This document shows positions 47,951 to 57,115 of a stretch of DNA of 64,000 nt, in pieces. The position numbers and the translations under genes are program-made. The stretch covers positions 5,331,501-5,395,500 of the forward strand of contig NZ_CP059997.1 in the NCBI RefSeq assembly GCF_018736145.1. Reading direction: 5' to 3'. Below the pieces are notes generated by a model. It was not told where the DNA came from. It worked only from the letters and a program-made list of their open reading frames with translations, and ran no database searches. Numbering within the stretch: position 1 is the stretch's first letter; each line of letters opens with the position of its first letter. Source of the DNA: Amycolatopsis sp. CA-230715 (GTDB lineage: Bacteria > Actinomycetota > Actinomycetes > Mycobacteriales > Pseudonocardiaceae).

Positions 47951-49087
47951 TTACGGTTTCCCGGCCGGTTCCTGCTGGGTGGTGCAGTGGATCCCGCCGC
48001 CACCGGCGGCGATGCCGTCGATGTTCAGCTGCACGACCTCCCGGTCGGGGAACAGGCGCTCCAAAGTGGCCCGCGCCGCCGAATCCCCTTCGGCGTCACC
48101 GAATTCCGGTGCGATGACGCCGCCGTTGCACAGGTAGAAGTTGATGTACCCGGCCGCGAAGTCGTCGCTCGCGAACTCGGGGCGGACCGTGGCGGGCCCC
48201 TTGATCACCTCCACCCGCAGCGGGCGCCCGCTCGCGTCGGTCGCCGCTTTGAGGATGGCGAGGTGCCGTTCGGTGACTTCGTGGTCGTAGGACTGCGGGT
48301 CGGTGTCGAGCCCCGCCACTACGATCCCCGGACGGGCGAAGCGGGCGTAGAAATCCGTGTGCCCGTCGGTGATGTCGCGCCCCGCGATCCCGGGCAGCCA
48401 GATGATCTTCTTCAGCCCGAGCAGATCCGCGAGCTTCGCTTCAACGTCCTTTTTGGACTTCCCTGGATTGCGGTTTTCGTTCAGCACGCAGCTTTCGGTG
48501 ATGATGGCGGTGCCTTCGCCGTCGACCTCGATGCCGCCGCCTTCGAGCACGAGATCGGTGTGCACGGTCTCGGCGCCCGCGCGGGCGGTGACGAACCCCG
48601 CGACCTTCGCGTCCCGGGGATGTCCCTGTTTCCCGCCCCAGCCGTTGAAGTTGAAGTCGACCCCGGCTGTGTCGTTGCCGCTGTGCACGAACACCGGGCC
48701 GGTGTCGCGCATCCACAGGTCGTCGAGTTCGGCGGCGACCAGTTCGACGTTCGCGTCACCGACGAGCCCGCGGGCCAGGTCGAGTTCGTCTTGGCGCACC
48801 AGCATCGACACCGGCTCGAACCGCGCGATGGCCGTCGCGATCGTCGCGAGGTTCCGCTGCGCCACCGGGACTTGGGCCGGTTCCCACACCCGATCGCTGA
48901 CCCCGAACGCCATCCAGGTCCGCTCGTGCGGCTGGCCCTCCTCGGGCATCACGCGCTTCGGCGCGGGGCCGCCGCTGGGTGGCGCGGGCCTGGCGCGGTC
49001 GTCGGCAGGGGTTTCGCCGCGGCACCCGGCGACCAGCGCGCCAGTAAACAGGGGAGTCCCCAGTTGCACGAACCGACGGCGTCGCAT
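47951..49087 (-). CDS. Agmatine deiminase family lipoprotein, Tat-type signal
   Basis: A 378-residue member of the agmatine deiminase/porphyromonas-type peptidylarginine deiminase family. Catalytic features are intact: DDLWMRDTGPVFV, GKQGHPRDAKVAG, DGHTDFYARF (active-site His) and the nucleophile Cys in GGGGIHCTTQQEP near the C-terminus. Unusually it begins with MRRRRFVQLGTPLFTGALVAGC, a twin-arginine signal ending in a lipobox, so the enzyme should be exported and anchored outside the membrane. It would hydrolyse agmatine to N-carbamoylputrescine, or deiminate peptidyl-arginine, outside the cell. I chose the ATG at 49087, where the signal begins. Confidence 0.92.
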   Translation of the reverse strand: MRRRRFVQLGTPLFTGALVAGCRGETPADDRARPAPPSGGPAPKRVMPEEGQPHERTWMAFGVSDRVWEPAQVPVAQRNLATIATAIARFEPVSMLVRQDELDLARGLVGDANVELVAAELDDLWMRDTGPVFVHSGNDTAGVDFNFNGWGGKQGHPRDAKVAGFVTARAGAETVHTDLVLEGGGIEVDGEGTAIITESCVLNENRNPGKSKKDVEAKLADLLGLKKIIWLPGIAGRDITDGHTDFYARFARPGIVVAGLDTDPQSYDHEVTERHLAILKAATDASGRPLRVEVIKGPATVRPEFASDDFAAGYINFYLCNGGVIAPEFGDAEGDSAARATLERLFPDREVVQLNIDGIAAGGGGIHCTTQQEPAGKP

Positions 49088-49146
49088 GGTGTTTCCTTCC
49101 GCCTCGCGGCGAGCTTGGTGACTGTCTGTCGCCGCCAACTCTACCC

Positions 49147-49164
49147 TGACTGAATTTTCAGTCA
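49147..49164. promoter_or_regulatory. Perfect dyad TGACTGAA-TT-TTCAGTCA, TetR operator
   Basis: An 18-bp sequence with 8-bp perfect arms lies 59 bp upstream of the agmatine deiminase start. The AT-rich centre and size suit a TetR dimer, and the operon encodes a TetR. Confidence 0.75.
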
Positions 49165-49229
49165 AACCGATGGGCAATCTATCGCCCGGACGTGGTCGAG
49201 GGTGACGCCGTTCGGGAAGGTTGGTCGAG

Positions 49230-49433
49230 TTACCGGGTAGGAGTGTCCGCTCGGAGTTCGGCCAAGAAGGCTCGCCAGGGTCGAGAGTCCATGCGGAGGC
49301 TGCCTCCGCCGCGTTGCTTGGTGTCCCGGATCAGGACTGCAACCGGGGATGTCCCCACTTCGACACACTCGCCGTTTCCACCGCTGTGGCTGCTTGCTCG
49401 CCAAACAACTGCGCTTGGCTCAATCGTGCTCAT
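49230..49433 (-). CDS. DUF397 domain protein
   Basis: A 67-residue DUF397 protein (VVWRASSHSGGNGECVEVGTS, VAVLIRDTKQRGGGSL, WRAFLAELR). DUF397 proteins are found by the dozen in Streptomyces and Pseudonocardiaceae, nearly always next to an Scr1-type HTH gene as here; the pair behaves like a regulator/antagonist or toxin-antitoxin-like unit in development. Its start overlaps the end of the HTH gene by 14 bp. Confidence 0.93.
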   Translation of the reverse strand: MSTIEPSAVVWRASSHSGGNGECVEVGTSPVAVLIRDTKQRGGGSLRMDSRPWRAFLAELRADTPTR

Positions 49434-50295
49434 CGGGGTCCTCTCGATCCTGGTACAGCTCGACCGCCAAGCTGCTGATCAGGTCCCTCGATTGTGCCTC
49501 GGGCAATGCCGTCTTCGCCAGACTCGTGAGGATCCGCCGATAGGTGGCGGTTTCCTCCTTGTTTTCAAGAAATAGGCTCGATGTATCGGTCTCGATGTGC
49601 ACAACAGGTCTGATGTCGGTGAACTCCATGAAGATGAACGAACTGACCAGCGCCGCATGCGCGCCGACCGATGCCGGGATGATCCGCAGCGAGACGTTCG
49701 GCCGCACAGATATGCGAAGCAGGTGGTGCAACTGTTCCGACATCACTTGCCTGCCGCCGATGGGAAGCCTGAGCACGGATTCGGGCATGGTGAAGGTGAA
49801 GTGCGCGGCGCGCGGCCTACTGAAGATGCTCGCTCGGGCGAGCCTTGCGGTGACCCGCTCTTCGACCTCATCGGCCGGAACGTTCACCGCATTCTTGATC
49901 ACTGCGCGGGCGTAGTCCGCGACTTGTAGAGAGCCCGGGACCAGGATAGCCGCGAATGCCTGAACGGCCACAGCTTTGTCCTCGTGGTCCAGGTAGGTGC
50001 GGAGATGCTTCGGCAGGTGCGAGCCGTAGCGCTGCCACCAGCCCGGCTGGTTCGCTTCCCGGCAGAGCGCGATCAGGCGTGCGTGCTCCTTGCCACCGAC
50101 ACCGCAGAAACCCAGCAGGGCAGCCACATCCGATTCCCGTGCGGTGCGCTTGCCGCTGAGCATCCGCGAGACTTCGCTCGGCGACCAGCCCAGTTTGTGC
50201 GCGAGTTGCTTGCCGGTCAGTCCTGCTTTCTGCAACGCGGCGCGAAGCGCTTCGCCGAGTTCCCGGCTGCGCACGGTGGTCTCGTGGTCGGTCAT
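49420..50295 (-). CDS. Scr1-type HTH regulator (DUF5753)
   Basis: A 291-residue protein with an N-terminal XRE-type helix-turn-helix (LRAALQKAGLTGKQLAHKLGWSPSEVSRMLSGKRTAR) and a DUF5753 domain (residues 95-285; AFAAILVPGSLQVADYARAV, FTFTMPESVLRLPIGGRQVMSEQL, IRPVVHIETDTSSLFLE). This is the Scr1/WhiJ-like family controlling development and secondary metabolism in actinomycetes. Co-transcribed with DUF397. Confidence 0.94.
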   Translation of the reverse strand: MTDHETTVRSRELGEALRAALQKAGLTGKQLAHKLGWSPSEVSRMLSGKRTARESDVAALLGFCGVGGKEHARLIALCREANQPGWWQRYGSHLPKHLRTYLDHEDKAVAVQAFAAILVPGSLQVADYARAVIKNAVNVPADEVEERVTARLARASIFSRPRAAHFTFTMPESVLRLPIGGRQVMSEQLHHLLRISVRPNVSLRIIPASVGAHAALVSSFIFMEFTDIRPVVHIETDTSSLFLENKEETATYRRILTSLAKTALPEAQSRDLISSLAVELYQDREDPDEHD

Positions 50296-50414
50296 GGCGC
50301 CAAGCTAAGGCGACCACGCGGTGGTTCCGGCGCGAAACACGGTGCTGCCACCGGAAAGAAGCAGCCCGTGCCCGCGTCTCAATTCTTTCTCGACGCTTGT
50401 AAAGCTCTTTCGAA

Positions 50415-51776
50415 TTACTCGGCGCGCCACCCGGATGGGTCAACGCCGCCGGGGATCGGGGCGTCGGTGTTGTACGGGGTGCGGCTGAAGATGAACGTGT
50501 TCAGGTCCAGGTGCACCGGGGTGCTGTCCGCCGATCGCCCCACGCGCAGGGTTTCGCCCGCGTAGTAGCCGTCGAGGCCGAGCCAGTCGTCGCCTTCGAG
50601 GTGCCGGAAGCGCGACGCGCGGCCTTCGCCGTTGGCGGGGGCCAGGTTCAGTTTGCCGTCGCCGAGCACGCGCAGGTGGTACGGCGTGACACCCCAGTGC
50701 CACAGGCCGGTCAGCGCGAGCAGTGCCGGGTCCACTTCGGACGGTCGCCATTCCGCGGGCAGGGCGGGTTCGAGGCGCTCCACCAGGTCGATCAGGTCGA
50801 TGGCGAGGCGCACGATGCCGACGCCCGTGGTCGAGTTGGCCATCGCGACCGCGCCGGTCCCGGTCACTTCGTCGATGAGCGCGGTCGCGAGGAAACCGGG
50901 CATCGAGCCGCTGTGCCCGGCCAGCCGCCTGCCGTTGAAGCGCATGAGCTGAAGGCCCAGCCCGAAACCGCTGTTCCACGTGTCGGCGTCGTCGACGGTG
51001 GCGAGCGCGCGCATTTCGGCGACGGTGTCCGGGTGCAGCACTTCGCCGGTGTCGCCGCCGACGAACGCGGTCCAGCGCGCGAGGTCCGGGACGGTCGCCC
51101 AGAGCTGACCGGCCGGTGCCATCGCACCCGCGTCCGGGTGCGGCTCGGGCAGCAGCACGTCCGCGAACGGGTGCACCGCCCAGCCTTCGGCGTGCTCGCC
51201 GGTGGGGTGCGGCTCGGTGCGGTCCATGCCAAGGGGGAACAGGATTTCCTCGCGCAGCGCGTCGAACCAGCTCTTGCCGCGCAGGCGCGCGACCAGCTCG
51301 CCGAGCGCGCCGTAGCCGACGTTCGAATAGTGGAAGCGGCTTCCGGGGCGGTGCTTCAGGTCGGCCGCGGTGAGGCTCGTGTCGAGCGCGGACCAGTCGC
51401 CGCCCTTCGCGCGCTCCCACCACGTCCCCGGCGATTCGGCGGTGATGCCGCTGGTGTGCGAGAGGAGCTGCGCGACGGTCAGGTGCCCCAGCACGGTTCC
51501 CGCGACGTGCTTTTCGAGCGGGTCGGTGAGGTCGACCTTGCCCTCGTCGCGCAGCCGCATCACGAGCGCGGCGACCATCGACTTCGTGATCGAGCCGAGC
51601 CGGTACTGCGTGCCGTCGCCCGGCCGCTGCCCGCCGACGAACCCGCGCGCACCGGACCAGACCAGTTCGCCGCCGCGGACCACCCCGGCCACCAGCGACG
51701 GCGCGCGGCTGCCCGCCTGCTCGGTGGCGATGCGGTGCAAGAGCGCGGTTTCAGTCGAAGCCTCCATGCCCCGCAT
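50415..51776 (-). CDS. Serine hydrolase, class C beta-lactamase-like
   Basis: A 453-residue protein of the beta-lactamase/DD-peptidase fold. The nucleophile motif is SITKS (S-x-x-K), the second motif YSNVGY (Y-x-N) and the third HSGSMPG (H-x-G), so it should be active on an ester or amide. It has no signal peptide, which is unlike true beta-lactamases and suits an intracellular esterase or peptidase (EstB-like). A C-terminal domain of about 100 residues follows. The ATG at 51776 has GGAGG 4 bases upstream; the ATG at 51767 is possible. Confidence 0.88.
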   Translation of the reverse strand: MRGMEASTETALLHRIATEQAGSRAPSLVAGVVRGGELVWSGARGFVGGQRPGDGTQYRLGSITKSMVAALVMRLRDEGKVDLTDPLEKHVAGTVLGHLTVAQLLSHTSGITAESPGTWWERAKGGDWSALDTSLTAADLKHRPGSRFHYSNVGYGALGELVARLRGKSWFDALREEILFPLGMDRTEPHPTGEHAEGWAVHPFADVLLPEPHPDAGAMAPAGQLWATVPDLARWTAFVGGDTGEVLHPDTVAEMRALATVDDADTWNSGFGLGLQLMRFNGRRLAGHSGSMPGFLATALIDEVTGTGAVAMANSTTGVGIVRLAIDLIDLVERLEPALPAEWRPSEVDPALLALTGLWHWGVTPYHLRVLGDGKLNLAPANGEGRASRFRHLEGDDWLGLDGYYAGETLRVGRSADSTPVHLDLNTFIFSRTPYNTDAPIPGGVDPSGWRAE

Positions 51777-52120
51777 TCTGCCTCCCGCGGCTTCGCGTCG
51801 GCGGGCGGCGTGCCCCGAAGGTGGCCTTCGGGGACCCTGGCGCCACTTTTCTCACGGTTGGTGCCCCGAAAGTGGCTTTCGGGCCGCTGGATTTCCCGAA
51901 GGTCACTTTCGGGGCACGCGAAGGCCTGCTGCGGGCCCGCGCAGGTGGCGGGATTGCGGTGCGGGGGTCGAGTTCGCGGCGTCTAGTGCCCCGAAGGTCA
52001 CCTTCGGGGACTCGCGCAGGTCGCGGCAGCCGCGAGGGCCGGGATCGTGACGCTCAACGCCCCAAGAGGAGCCTTCGGCGACATACACGCCCCGACCGCT
52101 ATCGGGGCATCGCGAGCGAG
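51777..52120. other. 344-bp gap with repeat cluster 3
   Basis: This gap has no gene; it is filled by six hairpin-forming units and their spacers (see the repeat entry). Open frames that cross it translate to repeated PKVAFG/PRRSPSG-like peptides, an artefact of the palindrome. Confidence 0.7.
51813..52107. repeat. Hairpin-repeat cluster 3 (four good and two degenerate units)
   Basis: Units: 51813-51833 (perfect, TGG centre), 51864-51884 (CCCCGAAAG-TGG-CTTTCGGGC, a compensatory A/T pair), 51894-51914 (TCCCGAAGG-TCA-CTTTCGGGG), 51989-52009 (perfect, TCA centre), 52060-52080 (degenerate) and 52090-52107 (CCCCGA-CCGCTA-TCGGGG, shorter arms). It lies downstream of the response regulator and upstream of the serine hydrolase, both on the minus strand. 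Confidence 0.85.
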
Positions 52121-52734
<614 letters not shown>

Positions 52735-52738
<4 letters not shown>

Positions 52739-53901
52739 ACCGGCACCTCCAGCTCCACCGTCGTCCCGTCCTCTGGTCCACTGTGGATGGTAAGCGAACC
52801 GCCCGCTTCGCTGGCGCGCGCCCGCATCCCGTCCAGGCCGTAGCCGGTATGGCCTGACGACGCGTCGAACCCCGCGCCGTCGTCGCGCACGGTGAGCCGG
52901 ATCGAGCCGTTCGCCGCGCGGAGCCGGATCGCCACCGCGGAAGCTCCGGAATGCTTGCGCACGTTGGTCAGCGCTTCTTGCGCGCCCCGGAGGAGCACCA
53001 CCTCGGTCGCGGTCGGCAACTTCGGCAGCTCGTCGATCTCGCAGGTGACGTCCATTCCGGACTCGCCGAGCCGTGCCGCCTCGCGGTGCACCGCATCCTC
53101 CAAAGTGGACGATCCGAGCGCGGCGGGGGTCAGCTCGGCGACCATCGCCCGCGCTTCCGCGAGGTTGTCCCGCGCGGTGCGCGCCGCCAGTGCGAGATGC
53201 CGCTTCGCCGTATCGGGGTTCGTGTCCATTTCGGACTCGATGGCCTGCGCGAGCGTCACGATGCTGGTGAAGCCCTGCGCGAGCGTGTCGTGGATTTCCC
53301 TCGCGAGCCGCTCGCGTTCGGCCGCCGTGCCCGCTTCGCGGGACAGCCGCGAGACCTCCGCCTGGCTCGCTTCGAGCTGCTCGATCAGCTGGGCGCGCTC
53401 CTTGCTCTGGTTGACCACCCGGTCGATCCACGGCCCGACGAACGCGGCGAACAGCACCATCAGCCCGGTGAACGGGATCAGCACACCGAGGTTCGGGTCC
53501 GTCTCGATGCCGAAGTTCACGATGACCGACAGCGGCGGGACCGCGGCCATGAGCACGGTCGCGGTCACCGCGATCCGGACCGGCACCGTCAAGAACAACA
53601 TCGAACCGGTCGCGAACAGCGCGAACCCTGCCGACGGCCGCAGCATGATCGCCGTGACGCAGGCGACGACGACCACCACCGCGAACACCACGCGCAGCGG
53701 GCCGCCGGTTTCCTTGCGCGCGATCCGCCTGCCGAGCGCGAGGTAGGCCAGCGCGGTGACCGCGACGAGCGCCAGGCTCCAGTACGTGGCGCCCGCCGGG
53801 GTGCCGGTGGTTTCGGTGGACAGGACCACCGTGGTCGCCGCGTAGGCGACCACGAAGAACGCGTCCCACAACCAGAACCAGCGGCTGGTGGCCTCGGTCA
53901 T
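52735..53901 (-). CDS. Sensor histidine kinase (HisKA_3)
   Basis: A 388-residue kinase with five or six membrane helices in the first 160 residues, a coiled linker (VNQSKERAQLIEQLEASQAEV), the phospho-acceptor His204 in AREIHDTLAQGF and an ATPase domain (QEALTNVRKHSGA, DDGAGFD, GYGLDGMRARA). The membrane part has almost no extracytoplasmic loop, as in intramembrane-sensing kinases that listen to an ABC exporter; the ABC permease gene overlaps its start by 4 bp. Confidence 0.94.
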
Positions 53902-54728
53902 CGCTCGCGGTTCGTCCACCGGAAGGTCAGCGCGCACAGCGCCAGCCCCGCGGCGCACCAGGCGCCGAGCACCAGCGCCACCGTGCCGAGTTCCCATGAT
54001 CCCGCCATCTCGTATCCGGACATCTCCGCCGGCAGGAACACCGAGCGGAAGCCCTGGCAGATCCACTTCACCGGGAAGAACGAAGCGATGTCGACCATAA
54101 CCTTCGGCAGCGTGGTGATCGGCGTGACGAACACGCCGGAGATGAACTGGAGCCCGATGAACACCAGGTTCATCACCGCCGTCGCCGCGTTGACGGACCG
54201 TGCGACGGCGCTCAGCGCGATCCCGACCAGCGCGCACGCGAACGTGCCGAGCACGAAGACCCAGGAGAACGTCAGCCAGCTCGCGGCGTCGCTCGGCAGC
54301 TTCAGGCCGAACGCGGTGATCGCGACGACGAGCATGAGCACCGCTTCGGCGATGCTCGCCACGGCGACCTGCACGACCTTGCCGATGAAGTACGCCGCGA
54401 CCGGGATCGGCGTGCCGCGCAAGCGCTTCAGCGCGCCGTTCTCCCGGTCGACGACCACGCCGATGCCCATCGAGTTGAACGAGGTCGAAATGATGCCCGC
54501 GCCGATCATGCCCGCGGCGAGCACCTGGCTCGCGGTGACGCCGGTGCCGTCGTAGGTGCCTTTGAAGATCGAACCGAGCAGGACCATCAGGAACGCGGGC
54601 AGCGCGAAGGTGAACGCCACGTGTTCCTTCTGGCGGAAGAACTGGGCGAGTTCGACACGGCCCCTCGCGAGTCCGAGGCGAAGCGTGCCGGGCAAAGCCG
54701 CGGCGGTGGGCGGGGCGATCGTGGTCAC
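53898..54728 (-). CDS. ABC-2 type transporter permease
   Basis: A 276-residue permease with six helices (VAFTFALPAFLMVLLGSIFKG, VLAAGMIGAGIISTSFNSMGIGV, then AVLMLVVAITAFGL, FVLGTFACALVGIALSAV, MNLVFIGLQFISGVFVTPI and a C-terminal helix) and the ABC2 signature DRENGALKRLRGTPIP. The GTG start overlaps the ATPase stop. Exports a drug or lipid; the substrate is unknown. Confidence 0.94.
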   Translation of the reverse strand: MTTIAPPTAAALPGTLRLGLARGRVELAQFFRQKEHVAFTFALPAFLMVLLGSIFKGTYDGTGVTASQVLAAGMIGAGIISTSFNSMGIGVVVDRENGALKRLRGTPIPVAAYFIGKVVQVAVASIAEAVLMLVVAITAFGLKLPSDAASWLTFSWVFVLGTFACALVGIALSAVARSVNAATAVMNLVFIGLQFISGVFVTPITTLPKVMVDIASFFPVKWICQGFRSVFLPAEMSGYEMAGSWELGTVALVLGAWCAAGLALCALTFRWTNRER

Positions 54729-55561
54729 CGGTTTTCTCCGATCAGGCCGAGGTAGACGTCTTCGAGGCTGGGGCGGGTGATGGTGAGGTCCGCGAGCTCG
54801 CCACCCCCAGCGGTCAGCTCGCGGACCAGGCGGGTCGGTGTCGTGGTGCGGACGGCCTGCGGGCCGCGCGCGTCGGTCCACCGGACGGTGGCTTCGGCGC
54901 CCGCGCGGCCGCCCAGCGTGGCGGGAGTGCCCTCGGCGACGATCGAGCCGCCCGCGATCACGGCGACGCGGTCGGCCAGCGCTTCGGCTTCGTCGAGGTA
55001 GTGGGTGGTGAGCAGGATCGTGGTGCCCTCGTCGGCGAGCGAGCCGATCAGCGCCCAGAACTGGCGCCGCGCCTCGGGGTCGAAGCCGGTGGTCGGCTCG
55101 TCGAGGAAGAGCAGTTCGGGCCTGCCGATGATGCCGAGCGCCACGTCGACCCGGCGCCGTTGTCCGCCGGACAGGGCGCGTACTTTCGCGCCAGCCTTCG
55201 CGGTGAGCCCGACCAGCTCGATGACTTCTTCGGGATCGCGCGGATCCGGGTAGTAGCCCGCGAAATGCCGCACGGTTTCGGTGACCGTGAGCGAGTCGAC
55301 ATCCTCAGAGGACTGGAGCACGATGCCGAGCTTCGCGCGCCATGCCCGTCCCGCGGAGCCGGGATCCTCGCCGAGCACACGCGCCTCGCCCGAGGTCCGC
55401 CTGCGGTGGCCTTCCAGTATTTCGGTCGTGGTGGTCTTGCCCGCGCCGTTCGGCCCGAGCAGCGCCAGCACTTCGCCGTGGTCGATGTCGAGGTCGATGC
55501 CGTCGACCGCGACGTGCCCGGCGTACTCCTTGCGCAGTCCGCGCACCTTCACTGCTGTCAT
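54725..55561 (-). CDS. ABC transporter ATP-binding protein (DrrA-like)
   Basis: A 278-residue ATPase with Walker A GPNGAGKTT, Q-loop LQSSEDVD, signature LSGGQRRRVDVALG, Walker B LLFLDEPTTGFD and switch TTHYLDEAE. The C-terminal 60 residues (VRWTDARGPQAVRTTTPTRLVREL) are a DrrA-type extension. It starts 80 bp downstream of the TetR gene, past a perfect 18-bp palindrome. Confidence 0.95.
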   Translation of the reverse strand: MTAVKVRGLRKEYAGHVAVDGIDLDIDHGEVLALLGPNGAGKTTTTEILEGHRRRTSGEARVLGEDPGSAGRAWRAKLGIVLQSSEDVDSLTVTETVRHFAGYYPDPRDPEEVIELVGLTAKAGAKVRALSGGQRRRVDVALGIIGRPELLFLDEPTTGFDPEARRQFWALIGSLADEGTTILLTTHYLDEAEALADRVAVIAGGSIVAEGTPATLGGRAGAEATVRWTDARGPQAVRTTTPTRLVRELTAGGGELADLTITRPSLEDVYLGLIGENR

Positions 55562-55620
55562 GCGTAGAGCGTCGCGCCGGGACCGGGGTCCGCGGGACGA
55601 CCGCGAAGTGGAATCCGGTT

Positions 55621-55638
55621 GTCCACCGATCGGTGGAC
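55621..55638. promoter_or_regulatory. Perfect 18-bp palindrome between TetR and ABC operon
   Basis: GTCCACCGATCGGTGGAC reads identically on both strands. It lies 3 bp after the TetR stop and 60 bp before the ABC ATPase start. There is no T-tract. It is best read as the TetR operator for the exporter operon; a terminator role is less likely because a loop-less palindrome folds poorly. Confidence 0.65.
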
Positions 55639-55641
55639 GGC

Positions 55642-56232
55642 TCAGCGCGGCGCGAGCAGTTCCCGCAGCGCCAGGTCGAGCGATTCGAGCAGGCGCGGCT
55701 GGGATTCGACGTCGATGAGCATGCGGTTCGCGAAACCCTCGGAAAGCGCGAGCACGATGTCGGCGAGCTGGTCCGCGCCGAGGTCGTCGCGGATGTCGCC
55801 CTGTTCCTGCGAGCGCTCGAGGAACCTGACCGTCATCGCGTGCAGGTCGCGGTAGCCCTCGCGGAGGTAGTCGTTCCACGGCGGCGTGACGGCGGCGCGC
55901 GCGGTGAAGGCGAGGATCACGATCACCTCGGCGCGCACCTGGTCGTCGAGCGGCATGGCGGCGATGATCAGCCGGTGCAGCACGGCGAGCAGATCACCGC
56001 CGTAGTCCACTTCGGACCATCGGTTCTCCAGGTAGTCACCGGTCAGGTCGAGCGCGAAGTAGTACAGCTCTTCCTTGGTGGAGAAGTACTTTTGGACCGC
56101 GCCCGCGGAAAGACCCGCCTCGGCCGCGACCGTGCGCACGCTGACCGCCTCGATGCCTTCGCGTGCGACGAGCCGCAGCAGCGCTTCCGCGATCTCACGG
56201 CGGCGCTCGGCCTTGTCGACGATCTTCGGCAC
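55642..56232 (-). CDS. TetR regulator of ABC exporter operon
   Basis: A 196-residue TetR protein (RREIAEALLRLVAREGI, VRTVAAEAGLSAGAVQKYF, STKEELYYFAL), with a TetR_C_6-like ligand domain. It precedes the ABC/HK/RR operon on the same strand, with the palindrome between. The exporter would be double-controlled: by ligand through TetR and by the two-component system. Confidence 0.9.
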   Translation of the reverse strand: MPKIVDKAERRREIAEALLRLVAREGIEAVSVRTVAAEAGLSAGAVQKYFSTKEELYYFALDLTGDYLENRWSEVDYGGDLLAVLHRLIIAAMPLDDQVRAEVIVILAFTARAAVTPPWNDYLREGYRDLHAMTVRFLERSQEQGDIRDDLGADQLADIVLALSEGFANRMLIDVESQPRLLESLDLALRELLAPR

Positions 56233-56241
56233 GTTCCCATC

Positions 56242-57057
56242 CTAGGCGGAGTGCGGCTGACCGCCCTGGGTGACGGCGAGGCCGAGCCCGGTCCGCAGGG
56301 ACACCACTTCGCGGCCCTGTCTGCGGCTGACCACGAATCCCGCCCCGCGCAGCACGGCAAGGTGCTGGGACACCGCGGCGGCGGACACCGACAACCGGGC
56401 CGCCAGCTCCGAGACCGTGCTGGGCCGGTCCAGTTCGAACAGGAGGTTCGCGCGGGTGGCGCCGAGCAGCTTCGCCAAAGCCGGTTTCGCTGTCGTGTTC
56501 GGACGGTCCCACAGCGCGCCGAACCCGTGCGCCGGGTAGCAGAGCGCGAGCCGGGCGGGGCCGTCGCGCAGCCGCGCGTCGGGCCACACGAACACCGAAG
56601 GGATGAGCACCAGATCGCGCCGTCCGACGTGGACCCGGGCTTCGCCGACCTGGAGATCGCGGTTGCGGTGCGAGAGCACGTCCGGGTGGAGTTCGTCGAG
56701 CACGGCGGGGGAACCCGATTCGACGAGGCGCTGACCTCGCCGCTCGATATCGCCCTGGAGCACCCCTTCGAGCTGGGGCCACACGGGCGCGATGATCGCG
56801 TCGTGCACCGCGATCAGCCGGTCCGCCAGTCCGTCCTCAGTGGACTCCAGGCCGGTGATCTCGTCGCGGAAGGCGACCGTGCGCGTCGCTGGCACGGGGA
56901 CGGCGGATTCGGGCACCACCGGCAGCGTCAGATCGGCCAACCGCGGCTCGGCCCACGACGCCCAGCGATGGTGGACCGGCGAACGGCCGGGGGAAGCCAG
57001 CAGGCGCAGCGCGGCCACGGTCTCCCACAGCGGCGACACGGCGAAACGGACGGCCAT
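56242..57057 (-). CDS. ArsR-type winged-helix regulator with DUF5937 domain
   Basis: A 271-residue protein. Residues 1-180 are the DUF5937-type domain that precedes ArsR helices in actinobacteria (MAVRFAVSPLWETVAALRLLASP, LALCYPAHGFGALW). Residues 190-255 are a winged helix (LAKLLGATRANLLFELDRPSTVSELAARLSVSAAAVSQHLAVLRGAGFVVSRRQGREV). There are no metal-binding Cys residues, so it does not sense arsenic. It ends 9 bp before the TetR start and diverges from the hydrolase gene. Confidence 0.9.
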   Translation of the reverse strand: MAVRFAVSPLWETVAALRLLASPGRSPVHHRWASWAEPRLADLTLPVVPESAVPVPATRTVAFRDEITGLESTEDGLADRLIAVHDAIIAPVWPQLEGVLQGDIERRGQRLVESGSPAVLDELHPDVLSHRNRDLQVGEARVHVGRRDLVLIPSVFVWPDARLRDGPARLALCYPAHGFGALWDRPNTTAKPALAKLLGATRANLLFELDRPSTVSELAARLSVSAAAVSQHLAVLRGAGFVVSRRQGREVVSLRTGLGLAVTQGGQPHSA

Positions 57058-57072
57058 CGCTTAAGTCAAGCG
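57058..57072. promoter_or_regulatory. Short dyad CGCTT-AAGTC-AAGCG in divergent promoter
   Basis: Perfect 5-bp arms immediately upstream of the ArsR-type gene and 44 bp upstream of the hydrolase start. Candidate operator for the ArsR-type regulator; a 5-bp dyad alone is weak evidence. Confidence 0.3.
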
Positions 57073-57115
57073 TAAAACGTCGGCGTTCGCGAGCAGCGCC
57101 GGAATACTGCGGGAC

